This document shows positions 53,770-63,543 of a stretch of DNA of 64,000 nt, in pieces (position 1 is the first letter of the stretch; each line of letters starts with the position of its first letter). The DNA lies in assembly GCA_021604865.1 (NCBI GenBank), contig BQJU01000022.1:36836-100835 (forward strand), in the 5' to 3' direction. The stretch comes from Saprospiraceae bacterium. Lineage in GTDB: Bacteria > Bacteroidota > Bacteroidia > Chitinophagales > Saprospiraceae. The notes below the pieces were generated by a model that ran no database searches, was not told where the DNA came from, and worked only from the letters and a program-made list of their open reading frames with translations. Both the position numbers and the translations under genes were made by a program.

Positions 53770-54337
53770 GTCCGTAAAAGAAAAAATTGGTCAGTTCCAT
53801 AATCAATTCCTGCTCATTTCTATATAGTGCCAGGAGTTTTTCATCGACTGCCATTTCTGTGATTTTATCCAGGAAATAGACTATAAATTGCGAATTAATG
53901 CCCTTTCTAATCGCTCCTTTTGCTGCTGCCTGTTCAAAATCACGGAGCATTTCGTTGAGCGATTCCTTTTTTTTGGTTTCGATGATTTTGTGTAAACCCA
54001 GCCGTTTGTCCTGATAAATATCTTTGACAAATTCCTGGCTGATGCCTTCTGTATTTTTGAGTTTGAGTTGAATGACCTGTTGCACCTTTGTGGCAAAAGC
54101 AATATCCTGCCGCATGATACTTCGGTAATCCTCCATCCCTTTATTGGCAACTTTTAAAAAGTAGGCTTTTGCCAGATCTGCCTTGTTGGAATAATATTTA
54201 TAAAAGGTCATTTTGCTCACACCGGCTTCCTGACAAATTTCCGCTACAGTTACCCGTCTGATGCCATGTTTCATAAACAATTCCCCTGCGGCTTCCAGTA
54301 ATTCTTGTTGCTTTGTAGGGTTTTCACTTGAAATCAT
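53744..54337 (-). CDS. TetR/AcrR family regulator
   Basis: 197 residues. The N-terminal helix-turn-helix is AAGELFMKHGIRRVTVAEIC and QEAGVSKMTFYKYYSNKADL, standard for TetR. The ligand-binding part is variable. First gene of the export operon; two tandem palindromes 23-54 bp upstream of its start are likely operators, implying self-repression relieved by a small molecule or lipid. Confidence 0.88.
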   Translation of the reverse strand: MISSENPTKQQELLEAAGELFMKHGIRRVTVAEICQEAGVSKMTFYKYYSNKADLAKAYFLKVANKGMEDYRSIMRQDIAFATKVQQVIQLKLKNTEGISQEFVKDIYQDKRLGLHKIIETKKKESLNEMLRDFEQAAAKGAIRKGINSQFIVYFLDKITEMAVDEKLLALYRNEQELIMELTNFFFYGLGIKDETK

Positions 54338-54359
54338 AAGTGACTAATTTAGTACAAAC

Positions 54360-54391
54360 TTACGAAAATTGTAAATAATACGAAAATCGTA
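54360..54391. promoter_or_regulatory. Tandem palindromic operators of the TetR operon
   Basis: TTACGAAAATTGTAA (54360-54374, one mismatch) and TACGAAAATCGTA (54379-54391, perfect) are two near-identical palindromes 18 bp apart centre to centre, just upstream of the tetR start codon at 54337. Confidence 0.65.
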
Positions 54392-54464
54392 AGGTCGTTA
54401 TTTCTACTTAAGAATGGAAAAGATCGATGAGGATAGGGCAGGACTGGAGGAAAATTCTTCAGTT

Positions 54465-54530
54465 CATGTTTGGAGGCCAACCCTGATGCAAGACCGGGGC
54501 AAGCTATTCGTGCTACAAAGGGCCACTTTT
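54465..54530 (+). repeat. R1-family repeat, short form
   Basis: CATGTTTGGAGGCCAACCCT, then TTCGTGCTACAAAGGGCCAC, shares its left end and much of the interior with the copy at 9608-9676. The right inverted end is missing. Confidence 0.5.
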
Positions 54531-54542
54531 TCAGGAGGGCTA

Positions 54543-56954
54543 TTACCAATTAATTTCTAATACCTGACCCTTTTTCAAATTGATTGCTTTGGTTTTATCA
54601 CCACTAATTAGCATTGTCTTCCCATCATTTTTAGCGGAAATGGTCAGTTTGTTTAATGAATTATCCCTCCATTGCATGGAAATTTCATAGCCACCTCTGG
54701 CACAAATTCCGTTGACAGATCCATCCGCCCAGACATCAGGTAGGGCAGGCAACAACCTGATTTCAGATTCGGTGGATTGTACCAACATTTCAACTACCGC
54801 TGCTGTGCCACCAAAATTGCCATCAATTTGAAAGGGTGGATGGGCATCAAGCAGATTGGGGTAAGTGCCTCCTCCTTGTGCGGAACTTGTTCTACGGCCA
54901 TCCGGTTCCACATAATTCAGTAGTTCCCGATACATTTTATAGGCCCGGTTGCCATCCCAAAGTCGCGCCCAGAGGTTAATGCGCCAGCCTTTTGACCAGC
55001 CAGTAGTCTCATCGCCTTTTATTTCAAGGGTTTTGCGGCAAGCATCAGCTAGTACAGGTGTTTTAGCAGGGGTAATGTGATGCCCCGGGTAGAGGCCAAA
55101 AAGGTGAGATTGATGCCGGTGTTTGGGGTCTGCATCTTTCCAATCGTGGTACCATTCCTGTAAATTCCCTTGCTTACCTACCTGATAAGGATGCAAGCGG
55201 GCCAGACTTTGCTCCAGTTTGGAACGGAAGTCTTTATCGATATTCAGGACTTTTGACGCCTTGATGGTTTGAATAAAACATTCCCTGATCATCGCCAAAT
55301 CAGCAGTAGCACCATATAGGGTGGCTCCTTTGTAACCATCGGGAGTCAGGTATAGGTTTTCGGGTGAGGTAGAAGGAGCGGTAATTAGCTTGCCGTTGTT
55401 GTCTTCAATCAACCATTCCAGACAAAATTGTGCAGCACCTTTCATTAAAGGATAAGCTCTGTGTTGCAAAAATTCTTCATCTCTGGTAAACACATAATGC
55501 TCCCATAAATGGGTGCTGAGCCAGGTGCCGCCCATATTCCAATTGGCCCAAACCGGATGTCCGTTGCCAAAATCTCCAACCGGGTTACTCATCGCCCAAA
55601 TATCCGAATTGTGGCAGGCTGCCCAGCCACCAACACCATAGAAGGTTTTAGCCGTAGTTTCACCCGTGACGGAAACATTTTTTATAAAATTGAGCAAAGG
55701 CAGGTGCATCTCAGAAAGGTTGGTGATCTCCGCGGGCCAATAGTTTTCTTCTACATTGATATTAACGGTATAATTGCTGCTCCATGGTGGCCGAATATAG
55801 GGATTCCAAATGCCTTGTAAATTGGCGGGGACTGCTTTGGTGCGGGAACTGGAAATCAGCAAATACCGACCAAATTGGAAATACAGAATTTCCAGATTTT
55901 TATCTTCTTTTCCTTCGGCATATCGTTTTAGGCGTTCGTCTGTTGGGAGATCTGGTGCATCAGTCTCTCCTAAATTTAAGGACATGCGATTAAAAAATGA
56001 CTGGTAATCTCGTTGGTGTTCTTTTTTCAGTTCCAGAAATGTCTTTTCACATGCTTCGTTTAAATGCTCCAGGGCCAATGCCTGATCATTTAGCCCCTCC
56101 GTTGCTGGGTTTTTATCAAAACCATTAAAACTGGTCGCAATAGAAACAAAGATGATTGCCTCGCTGCCTTCTCTTACAATTAAGGAGCTATCTGTTGTCG
56201 AAATTTGCCCGGCTACATTTTTCACTTTGAACAAACTGGTAAATCGGGTGCCTCGATTTTCATCAAAAGCAACGGCATTGGGCACATCCCTCCGATAACT
56301 TGGTTCAGCATGGTAGGGTGCATAACCAGTCACTTTAAGAGCATTGTCGGCTGTTTGGCGTTTGATTTTTAGCAGGCTTTCAAATTTAAGGTCAAAATTT
56401 AAAGCTCCTTTTTTACTGCTGGAAAGTTTGATAACCATGACCTGATCGGGGTGAGAAATGAAATATTCACGGGTAAACTTAACGCCGTCTACCTCATAGG
56501 TCACCCTTGAAATGGCTTGGTTGATGTTTAACTCTCGGTAGTAATTTTCAGGAGGATTGTCGTGTTTAAAATTAATAAATAGAGTGCCAAGCGGCGCATA
56601 AGATTGTGAAAAAGAGCCCTGTACCTTCCGGTTAAGGGAGTCGGCCAGTTGATAATCTTCATTTTTCAATGCGGCCCTTATCGCCGGAATGTACTGATGC
56701 GCATCGGGATTCATGTTGGCATTTACCGGCTCTCCCGACCAGAGTGTCGCCTCATTCAAATATATTTTATCCGAATGTACGCCACCAAAAATTGAGGCTC
56801 CCATTTGTCCATTGCCCAATACCAAGCTTTCTTCAAAATATTGAGCCGGCTGATTGTACCATAATTTGTGATTTGATTGAGCGCGTGTAGTATTTATGCC
56901 AAAAAGCGTGAAATAAATCGTTAGCAGGAGACCCATTTTTTTCATTGGTGACAA
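54543..56954 (-). CDS. Alpha-L-fucosidase/galactosidase, glycoside hydrolase family 95
   Basis: 803 residues. A signal peptide (KKMGLLLTIYFTLFGINTTR) is cut before QSNHKLWY. The GH95 N-terminal domain opens with YFEESLVLGNGQMGASIFGG. In the (alpha/alpha)6 barrel the family residues are in NYTVNINVEENYWPAE (two Asn, about 395-400), TAPSTSPENLYLTPDG (Glu, about 531) and QIDGNFGGTAAVVEML (Asp, about 710). These enzymes invert terminal alpha-1,2-L-fucose or L-galactose. It stands alone behind an R1 copy. Confidence 0.92.
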   Translation of the reverse strand: MSPMKKMGLLLTIYFTLFGINTTRAQSNHKLWYNQPAQYFEESLVLGNGQMGASIFGGVHSDKIYLNEATLWSGEPVNANMNPDAHQYIPAIRAALKNEDYQLADSLNRKVQGSFSQSYAPLGTLFINFKHDNPPENYYRELNINQAISRVTYEVDGVKFTREYFISHPDQVMVIKLSSSKKGALNFDLKFESLLKIKRQTADNALKVTGYAPYHAEPSYRRDVPNAVAFDENRGTRFTSLFKVKNVAGQISTTDSSLIVREGSEAIIFVSIATSFNGFDKNPATEGLNDQALALEHLNEACEKTFLELKKEHQRDYQSFFNRMSLNLGETDAPDLPTDERLKRYAEGKEDKNLEILYFQFGRYLLISSSRTKAVPANLQGIWNPYIRPPWSSNYTVNINVEENYWPAEITNLSEMHLPLLNFIKNVSVTGETTAKTFYGVGGWAACHNSDIWAMSNPVGDFGNGHPVWANWNMGGTWLSTHLWEHYVFTRDEEFLQHRAYPLMKGAAQFCLEWLIEDNNGKLITAPSTSPENLYLTPDGYKGATLYGATADLAMIRECFIQTIKASKVLNIDKDFRSKLEQSLARLHPYQVGKQGNLQEWYHDWKDADPKHRHQSHLFGLYPGHHITPAKTPVLADACRKTLEIKGDETTGWSKGWRINLWARLWDGNRAYKMYRELLNYVEPDGRRTSSAQGGGTYPNLLDAHPPFQIDGNFGGTAAVVEMLVQSTESEIRLLPALPDVWADGSVNGICARGGYEISMQWRDNSLNKLTISAKNDGKTMLISGDKTKAINLKKGQVLEINW

Positions 56955-57052
56955 TTTGTACTTGTAGGTAGTAAACTGGACTATTATTTAGCGAAAGTTA
57001 ATGTAAAAAAAGGGTGTTAAGCCTGAACTGAACTATTTTTATTCAGCAGTTT

Positions 57053-58423
57053 TTACAATCCGTCCTCATCCAGCAGTCTTTTTAAATCCTCTATGACCAT
57101 CCCTACTCGCCAATGAGTATTGGTATATTTACGAACATATTTCCCGTTTTTATCCAATAATAGCAGTTCGATTCCATGCATAGCGACCTGGCCTTCATTA
57201 TAACTAACAGAGATGCCTAATGCGTTGACTAGTTTTTGCTGATTTTTCCGGTCGGCTACTTTTACAACCTGTACTTGTTGATCCAATTTCACCCCTCTTA
57301 CCTCCGCAAAACTTTTCATCCTTTGAGGCGTATCGTAGGCAGGCTCTAAAGAAAGGGCCAAAATAGATGATTGTTGCTTTAGTCCGGCTTTCTCCAACTC
57401 AGCCTGCAAATGGGCCAATTTTGAAATGGTCATGGAGCATTTGTTTCGGTTATCACATCGACTATAGAAAAATGTTAATATTATTGGTTTACCATAAAAT
57501 TCTTTAAGCATAAACTTTTCTCCAAAATGATTTTCCATCATCAGGTCGAATATTTTTGGTAGTGACCTTTCCTGGGGATTTGGCCATTTTTCTACAAATA
57601 CAACATCGGATTTTATCGTTTTTTCTAACCCATTAGACTGATTACAAAATACCATTTGCGGATCAATACTTGATATGGCCTGTTCGGCCAGTTTTGCCAA
57701 ATGGCCATTTCGGTTATAAACACTGTTCGGGATGGAAGCACTATTGATTGCCCTTAACAGATCAGGAATTGCAGCTTTACCCTTTTCTTCAAACCTAATA
57801 AGGGTTTTTAATACTTCTTCCTTGATCGAGGTTGGTTTTTGGGGAGGCCAAGAGTTATAATGGTCCAAATCAACCACATCATTGACTACGCTGGCATTTA
57901 AAAATTTCACCAAATCAGGAACCAAAAGGTGCTGAAATTCACTTAACCCTCCAGCTGCCCTGGCGGCAGCAGCGGCCAGATAAGGATGTTGGCGATGGTT
58001 GTGTTTTAATTCAGTAATTAGATAAGGAATGGCTTCTTTTGGAGTGCCCAGTCTGCCAAGACTTGCGAGTAAATACCCCCTCAACCTGACAATTTCCAAT
58101 GGTCCTCTATTCTGATAAATAGCGTCTCCTTCATTTAACCTTTTGACAATCAGCTGACCAATGATTTGGTACCCCTTTCCCTGAAAAGTTTTTAAGGAAT
58201 CTATGCATGCGACCACTTCATTCTCCGAGGTTTGCGAATTGAAATTACAAAAGTAATCTAAGAAGGCATCCAAGGAGTGGTTACCAGTGATGGCATTAGA
58301 GATGTTACAACCTATAGCGGGTGTTTCAACAAGAAAAACAGAAGAATCCGAGACTTTCAGTGCTTCTTTACAGCCCCAAAATGCAAAGACCCCTAAAATG
58401 CTTAGAAACAATCGATTTTTCAT
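57053..58423 (-). CDS. HEAT-repeat protein fused to a SCO/redoxin domain
   Basis: 456 residues from the ATG at 58423, which starts a lipoprotein-like signal (RLFLSILGVFAFWGC). Residues ~60-260 have HEAT-like helices (LGTPKEAIPYLITELKHN, AAAARAAGGLSEFQHLL). The C-terminal ~170 residues are thioredoxin-fold SCO-like: PIILTFFYSRCDNRNKCSMT, LEPAYDTPQRMKSFAEVRGV, and HGIELLLLDKNGKYVRKY with a His. The cysteine spacing is C-x5-C, not the usual C-x3-C of SCO copper chaperones. It starts 22 bp after the HEAT gene upstream. Copper delivery is inferred from the tyrosinase neighbour. Confidence 0.75.
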   Translation of the reverse strand: MKNRLFLSILGVFAFWGCKEALKVSDSSVFLVETPAIGCNISNAITGNHSLDAFLDYFCNFNSQTSENEVVACIDSLKTFQGKGYQIIGQLIVKRLNEGDAIYQNRGPLEIVRLRGYLLASLGRLGTPKEAIPYLITELKHNHRQHPYLAAAAARAAGGLSEFQHLLVPDLVKFLNASVVNDVVDLDHYNSWPPQKPTSIKEEVLKTLIRFEEKGKAAIPDLLRAINSASIPNSVYNRNGHLAKLAEQAISSIDPQMVFCNQSNGLEKTIKSDVVFVEKWPNPQERSLPKIFDLMMENHFGEKFMLKEFYGKPIILTFFYSRCDNRNKCSMTISKLAHLQAELEKAGLKQQSSILALSLEPAYDTPQRMKSFAEVRGVKLDQQVQVVKVADRKNQQKLVNALGISVSYNEGQVAMHGIELLLLDKNGKYVRKYTNTHWRVGMVIEDLKRLLDEDGL

Positions 58424-58445
58424 TGATTTTGAATAATTATTCCAA

Positions 58446-59522
58446 TCATTCAAAATCAAGTGTTCTTAAATAATCATTGGCCACTCTTTTCACAATAGAA
58501 CTGGAGCTTTTCTCGTATAATTCCTTGACATTTCTGTCAAATGGGTCCAACTGATATTTGCCATTATTATACTTTTGAGCCCGCACTCTATTATTATTTC
58601 TTCGGTGTTTTTCCGCACTAATTGCATAGGCCAGCAAGTCATCGGGGGTATTTCTGGCTTGAAAAAGCGGCATAACATATTCGGCAAATTTGGTTTTATC
58701 AAAAGCATTCAATGTTTTCATAGCTGCTAGACGTACGGCTTCGTCTTCCTGTGCATTATTTAAAATTTCCAGGATTTTAGGTCTGGCGGGTTCATAATTC
58801 CCCAGAACATTTAGTGCTTGAATTTTTGTTTTGTTATCATTGGTTTCAAGTAACACCCTATTAATAACCGGATAATAATCGCCGTGAATGTTATAGCTTA
58901 AGTAATAGATGCTTTCAGGAGCAGGTAGTAAAGCATTTTGAGGGTTATTCAAACCCCTGATAAGCAGTTGCTGGGCAAAGTCATCATTGCGTAAGCTTAA
59001 AAATTTAAATGCTATTCTACGAAATTCAATAAGCTCATCCTCAGTTAGTTTTCGATAGATGGACAACAGGTCATCGGGAATTCCCTGCATACCCAAGGAG
59101 CTAAAGTTGACCAGTTCCAAGGCATTGAGACTTTCTTTCCTTAACATTTGAGGAGTATTCTTATCGATTACCCATCTTTTAATCTGGTCGAGTAATTCTT
59201 TATCCGTTGACAGATGGTGCTTGAGTTTGTTAAGCGCCATTGCCCTTATAGCGTCTGATTCATTCGGACTTCTCACGATTCTATTTAATAAATCACGTTG
59301 TTTTTCATCATAGGTTGTTGGGACCTTTTCAACCGCCCTCAATCGGGTGGATTCTGCATTACTAGCATTGATGAAGATATCAAAAGCTTTTTTGATTTCC
59401 TGTCTTCTTTCAGCTTCCTCTCTTCTGAAATCAGCTTCTGTCTTTTGAGTAAAAGCAGGGGTACTGAAAAATGCCATGATGAGTATGGGTAATAAAAATT
59501 GAAATATATTTGAATTTTTCAT
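58446..59522 (-). CDS. Exported HEAT-repeat protein
   Basis: 358 residues. Signal peptide (FQFLLPILIMAFFSTPAFT) then helical repeats of ~35 residues, for example SDAIRAMALNKLKHHLSTDK, FRRIAFKFLSLRNDDFAQQL and DEAVRLAAMKTLNAFDKTKF. No enzymatic motif. HEAT arrays bind proteins, so it may be a scaffold. It lies between a tyrosinase and a HEAT-SCO lipoprotein on the same strand, with 87 bp to the former. Confidence 0.75.
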   Translation of the reverse strand: MKNSNIFQFLLPILIMAFFSTPAFTQKTEADFRREEAERRQEIKKAFDIFINASNAESTRLRAVEKVPTTYDEKQRDLLNRIVRSPNESDAIRAMALNKLKHHLSTDKELLDQIKRWVIDKNTPQMLRKESLNALELVNFSSLGMQGIPDDLLSIYRKLTEDELIEFRRIAFKFLSLRNDDFAQQLLIRGLNNPQNALLPAPESIYYLSYNIHGDYYPVINRVLLETNDNKTKIQALNVLGNYEPARPKILEILNNAQEDEAVRLAAMKTLNAFDKTKFAEYVMPLFQARNTPDDLLAYAISAEKHRRNNNRVRAQKYNNGKYQLDPFDRNVKELYEKSSSSIVKRVANDYLRTLDFE

Positions 59523-59609
59523 AATGCTATTTTTATGGGGATCATCAACTAATCGTCACTTTTAAAACGAACAAATGGGTTAAAGTGTTATTTTCTCCAT
59601 GATGAGCAT

Positions 59610-61592
59610 TTACAAAGACGGGTTAAATACAAAAATTTCCGTATCCAGATAGTCGCATCCAATTCCTCTGTTAGGAAACGGATCTATAACAGGAGCAATG
59701 CGGCTTATTCTGTAGTCGATCATGTCATAGGGCCGAGGCTGAACTGGTACCATTAAAAAGTTTCCGGGGGTTATCGGAAAAGAGGGATAACTGGAAGTTG
59801 GATAGTCATCAATATTGTTCGTTCCTGTACCACTTGTTCCATTCCAAGGCCACATGGGGTCCATAACATATCCACCAATATGTACACTACCGCTTGCTGG
59901 GGAAGGAAAAGAACCCTGAGGAGAAAACGCAGCTGTGCGCTCGGGCTCATAACGGCCTGCACCTCTGGATTGCCATTTAGCCCAAATCCGGTCTACATTG
60001 GAATGTAACATGTAAAATAAGGGATCGTTAGGAGAACGGAAGAAATCTCCAATCCACCCATTCGTACTTCCGGTATTGTTATGTGCATCGGCATGGGAAG
60101 TACCTTCCAGAATTTGCCTGAAGAGTTGGAAAGTAGTTACACTTGACCCCATCGAGGAAAAGTGATCAATATCAGTGAAGATCGTTGGCCTGCCCGTTTG
60201 ATCATTGTAACTTGGCCCTCGGCTAATATTGGGACCAGATGTAGTGTTCCAGGTACTTAATGGGTTACTCATTGAAATATTAATAGGAGGCGTAAGGCTA
60301 GCATCATAACGACCCATAAAATCCGGATGAAAAACATTTGGAGCCGGTTCATCGTATTTCCAATAGTGGAGGGCTGCGCTAGGCTCGATTGCTTGTAAGT
60401 CCTGTTCGATACGCAGAATTAGAGCCCGGTGCCAAGGCAAAAAACTCGGTGCTGACCTGTTGGAAGAACAAGTGAAATTAAGGCAGAAAAAGTGGTTAAT
60501 ACTGGCTCCATCAGCATGTATACCAACATAGGGGTCAAAAGCCTCAAAAGTTTCATTTAACCTCACCATGGCATTTAGAAAACGCTCTCTTTCTTCAGTG
60601 GTAATGTTATTCGCGTTTTTCCTGATGCGTACCATTAATGCCCAACGACCATAAATGTCTCCACTTGAAGGATCAAAAACTTCGATAACTGCATCTTTAT
60701 CTTTTTCACTTGGTCTGGGGCCGCCAGAAGAGGTAAACTCCCCAGCAATATAAAATCTCGCTGCGGTGCCATCATCAGGCAAGCTTAGCGTGAGTTCAGC
60801 ATCCGTTGGTGTTCTAAATACGGTCACATCAGTGAGGGTGGCATGCGTAGTTGGTTGGATCATAGCCTCAGTAGCAAAGCGAACTTTTCCTACAGAGCTA
60901 CTGTAATTGCGTAGACGAATAGAAAGTGGCGAACTGAAACTTGCATGATTGACAATACGTATGTCACAAAAAGTGGGCGACCAGGTTACATAGTCATCAA
61001 TAGTATAACTGGATCCATTAATATGAAGGTCGATCTGGGGTGTTACAGCAGGTAGTGGCGAATTGGTTACCATCAATGCTTTACGAGCTAATACCACATT
61101 TTTGTCAGAAGCCGCAGCTACCCGATTCTCCACCATTTCAATAACAACGTCTTTATCCCTGGAACTTACATTAGCAGAATTGCCCTGTACTTCAAATCCT
61201 GCCCAGCTACCATCGGCGGGTAGGTCAAGAAAAGCTACGCTACCGAAAGTTGTTGTTAAAGGGCTCCGGAAGTCAACCCTTGGTCCTGGATCAGAAGGCA
61301 GATTGAAATTTCTGACTCTTACACTGACTGCGGAACTGAAAGCACTATGATTCACTAACCTGGCCCGACAATCTACTCTTGTTGAATAAACGTAATCATC
61401 AACGGTAGTTTCGGAATTGTTTACCTGTATTTCTACTAACGGGTAGGCTCTAAATCCTGCCCCAGGTGAATCCTCAATGGGAACTTTGGGGCAACCGGTT
61501 AATAAGATAAAAGAGGTGAATAAGATAAAAAAGAAGGTTCTTTGTAAGAATGACAAATGGTTCTGAAAGGGTTGAATTGCAGACATAATCAA
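59610..61592 (-). CDS. Tyrosinase-family lipoprotein
   Basis: 660 residues. A signal (FFFILFTSFILLTGC) has lipobox LLTGC. Two repeated beta domains (residues ~45-330, each with VDDYVYSTRVDCRARLVNHS-like wording) precede the tyrosinase domain. Copper A ligands: IHADGASINHFF and PSFLPWHRALILRIEQDL. Copper B ligands: SHADAHNNTG and NDPLFYMLHSNVDRIWAKW. These type 3 copper enzymes oxidise phenols. It is likely at the surface and begins a run with two HEAT-type genes. The two repeats could bind carbohydrate or the cell wall, which is a guess. Confidence 0.87.
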   Translation of the reverse strand: MIMSAIQPFQNHLSFLQRTFFFILFTSFILLTGCPKVPIEDSPGAGFRAYPLVEIQVNNSETTVDDYVYSTRVDCRARLVNHSAFSSAVSVRVRNFNLPSDPGPRVDFRSPLTTTFGSVAFLDLPADGSWAGFEVQGNSANVSSRDKDVVIEMVENRVAAASDKNVVLARKALMVTNSPLPAVTPQIDLHINGSSYTIDDYVTWSPTFCDIRIVNHASFSSPLSIRLRNYSSSVGKVRFATEAMIQPTTHATLTDVTVFRTPTDAELTLSLPDDGTAARFYIAGEFTSSGGPRPSEKDKDAVIEVFDPSSGDIYGRWALMVRIRKNANNITTEERERFLNAMVRLNETFEAFDPYVGIHADGASINHFFCLNFTCSSNRSAPSFLPWHRALILRIEQDLQAIEPSAALHYWKYDEPAPNVFHPDFMGRYDASLTPPINISMSNPLSTWNTTSGPNISRGPSYNDQTGRPTIFTDIDHFSSMGSSVTTFQLFRQILEGTSHADAHNNTGSTNGWIGDFFRSPNDPLFYMLHSNVDRIWAKWQSRGAGRYEPERTAAFSPQGSFPSPASGSVHIGGYVMDPMWPWNGTSGTGTNNIDDYPTSSYPSFPITPGNFLMVPVQPRPYDMIDYRISRIAPVIDPFPNRGIGCDYLDTEIFVFNPSL

Positions 61593-61944
61593 TCTGGTTT
61601 TTCCCTTGCCAAGTGGATGATAGGGGATGATTAAATATTTGGTTTATGGGTTCTCGACCCTAAATTTCTCTTTAAATATACATTAATTTTAGGAAAGATG
61701 ATAGCGTTGTATGATTGGCTCCGCGAAAAAATAGCTAATGTTCTTCCAGTAAGGTAGGAACAACGATGCAAATCCGACCCCAAACAAACGCTGAAAAACG
61801 ACCCGTTTAGTATAATATCTGTGTAAGCTTTTGACGCTCCAATTAGAAAATGTGAAAAATGGCTACTTCAATGATAAATTTTGAAGTATGCCTATAAATC
61901 TGACCAGGTAATTTTAGGACGGGCTATTTCAAAAACCATTTTCA
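61593..61944. other. Intergenic region, divergent promoters
   Basis: 352 bp between divergent tyrosinase and GH43 genes. Apart from a degenerate R1 fragment (61751-61791) I see no gene and no clear TAnnTTTG promoter pair. Confidence 0.5.
61751..61791 (-). repeat. R1-family repeat, degenerate fragment
   Basis: The minus strand reads GCGTTTGTTTGGGGTCGGAT then TTGCATCGTTGTTCCTACC, matching the first ~40 bp of the long R1 form with several changes. Confidence 0.5.
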
Positions 61945-63543
61945 ATGAATTTGAGTATTAAAACATTTGTTTTACTTCTACTTTTTGTAATCAATCTGAA
62001 TGGACAGGCATGGCAACCAGATCTTGAGGATGGTACCTACCAGAACCCTATTCTATACGCAGACTATTCCGACCCTGATGTAGTTAGGGTCGGTGACGAC
62101 TTTTATATGGTTTCTTCTAGTTTTAATTGTGTGCCGGCATTACCCGTTTTACATTCAAAGGACCTGGTAAATTGGGAGCTAATCAACCATGTTTTTACAC
62201 ATCAACTGCCATTGGATGTTTTTGACAAACCTCAGCATGGTAATGGGGTTTGGGCACCCGCTATCCGGTTTCATGACGGATGGTTTTTCGTTTTTTATGG
62301 CGATCCTGATTTTGGTATCTATATGTGTAAGACGCAGAATCCCGCAGGGAAATGGTCGCCTCCTCATCTCGTGCGGGCTGCCAAAGGCTGGATTGATCCC
62401 TGCCCATTCTGGGATGAGAACGGTAAGGCATATCTGGTACATGCTTTTGCTGGCAGCAGGGCAGGTATGAAAAGTATCGTTGTATTGCATGAAATGTCTC
62501 CTGATGGGACCAGCCTGATAGGAGAGGGCGTTCTGGTCTTTGACGGGCATGAAAAACATACTACGATAGAGGGGACCAAGATGCATAAACGCAATGATTA
62601 CTACTACATTCTGGCACCAGCAGGTGGTGTGTCCACCGGTTGGCAGACGGTATTACGCTCCAAAAACATTTGGGGGCCCTATGAAGATAAAATTGTATTA
62701 CATCAGGGAAATACAACAATGAATGGCCCCCATCAGGGTGCTTGGGTCGAACTGGAAAGCGGAGCACATTGGTTTATTCATTTCCAGGAAAAACAACCCT
62801 ACGGTCGTATTGTGCATTTGCAGCCTGCCCGTTGGGAGAAAGACTGGTTGATGATCGGCAAAGACCTTAATGGAGATGGGATTGGTGAGCCTGTAGAAAT
62901 ATACAAAAAACCTGATGTAGGTCAAACGTATCCGCTAAAAGTGCCACAGACAACGGACGAATTTAATTCTATCAGCCTGGGCTTATCATGGCAATGGCAC
63001 GCCAACCCCAAGGAGGAATGGGCTTTTACAACGGCGAGTGGATTTCTGCGACTGAACCCGGTTATTTTATCAGGTGAGGCGAAAAACCTGTGGGATGCAC
63101 CCAACCTATTGTTGCAAAAGATGCCCGCTGAGGAATTTACGGCTACCACAAAATTGACTTTTCATCATCATTTTGATGGTGAAAAAACAGGGCTGATCGT
63201 GATGGGAATGGACTATGCCTACCTCGCTCTGGAGCAGGAAGAAAATAAGTTATTCCTGAAACAAACTATTTGCCTGGATGCTGAAAATAGGAAAGCGGAA
63301 AAAACAATAAAACGCATTGCACTGGAACAAAACGAGATCACCATTCAAGTGAAGGTTTTTAAAGGTGGGAAATGTCATTTTAGGTATAGCCTGGATGGGC
63401 AGAAATTTACCGAAATCGGAGAACCTTTCCAAGCTCGGGAAGGCAAATGGATAGGTGCAAAAGTGGGGATTTTTTGCCTAAGGGCAGAACACGAAAACAA
63501 TGGAGGTTATGCAGACTATGACTGGTTTAAAATTGGAAAATAA
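61945..63543 (+). CDS. Glycoside hydrolase family 43 (subfamily 12-like) with C-terminal beta domain
   Basis: 532 residues. Signal peptide (SIKTFVLLLLFVINLNG) is cut before QAWQPD. The five-blade propeller shows the catalytic Asp in YADYSDPDVVRVGDDFYM, the second Asp in KGWIDPCPFWDENGKAYL and the general acid Glu in HTTIEGTKMHKR. Residues ~340-530 form a concanavalin-like GH43_C2 domain. The family cleaves arabinose or xylose, and in pectin-related clusters galactose or rhamnogalacturonan side chains. The gene runs directly into a pectinesterase remnant (0-bp gap), which suggests a pectin locus. Confidence 0.9.
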   Translation: MNLSIKTFVLLLLFVINLNGQAWQPDLEDGTYQNPILYADYSDPDVVRVGDDFYMVSSSFNCVPALPVLHSKDLVNWELINHVFTHQLPLDVFDKPQHGNGVWAPAIRFHDGWFFVFYGDPDFGIYMCKTQNPAGKWSPPHLVRAAKGWIDPCPFWDENGKAYLVHAFAGSRAGMKSIVVLHEMSPDGTSLIGEGVLVFDGHEKHTTIEGTKMHKRNDYYYILAPAGGVSTGWQTVLRSKNIWGPYEDKIVLHQGNTTMNGPHQGAWVELESGAHWFIHFQEKQPYGRIVHLQPARWEKDWLMIGKDLNGDGIGEPVEIYKKPDVGQTYPLKVPQTTDEFNSISLGLSWQWHANPKEEWAFTTASGFLRLNPVILSGEAKNLWDAPNLLLQKMPAEEFTATTKLTFHHHFDGEKTGLIVMGMDYAYLALEQEENKLFLKQTICLDAENRKAEKTIKRIALEQNEITIQVKVFKGGKCHFRYSLDGQKFTEIGEPFQAREGKWIGAKVGIFCLRAEHENNGGYADYDWFKIGK

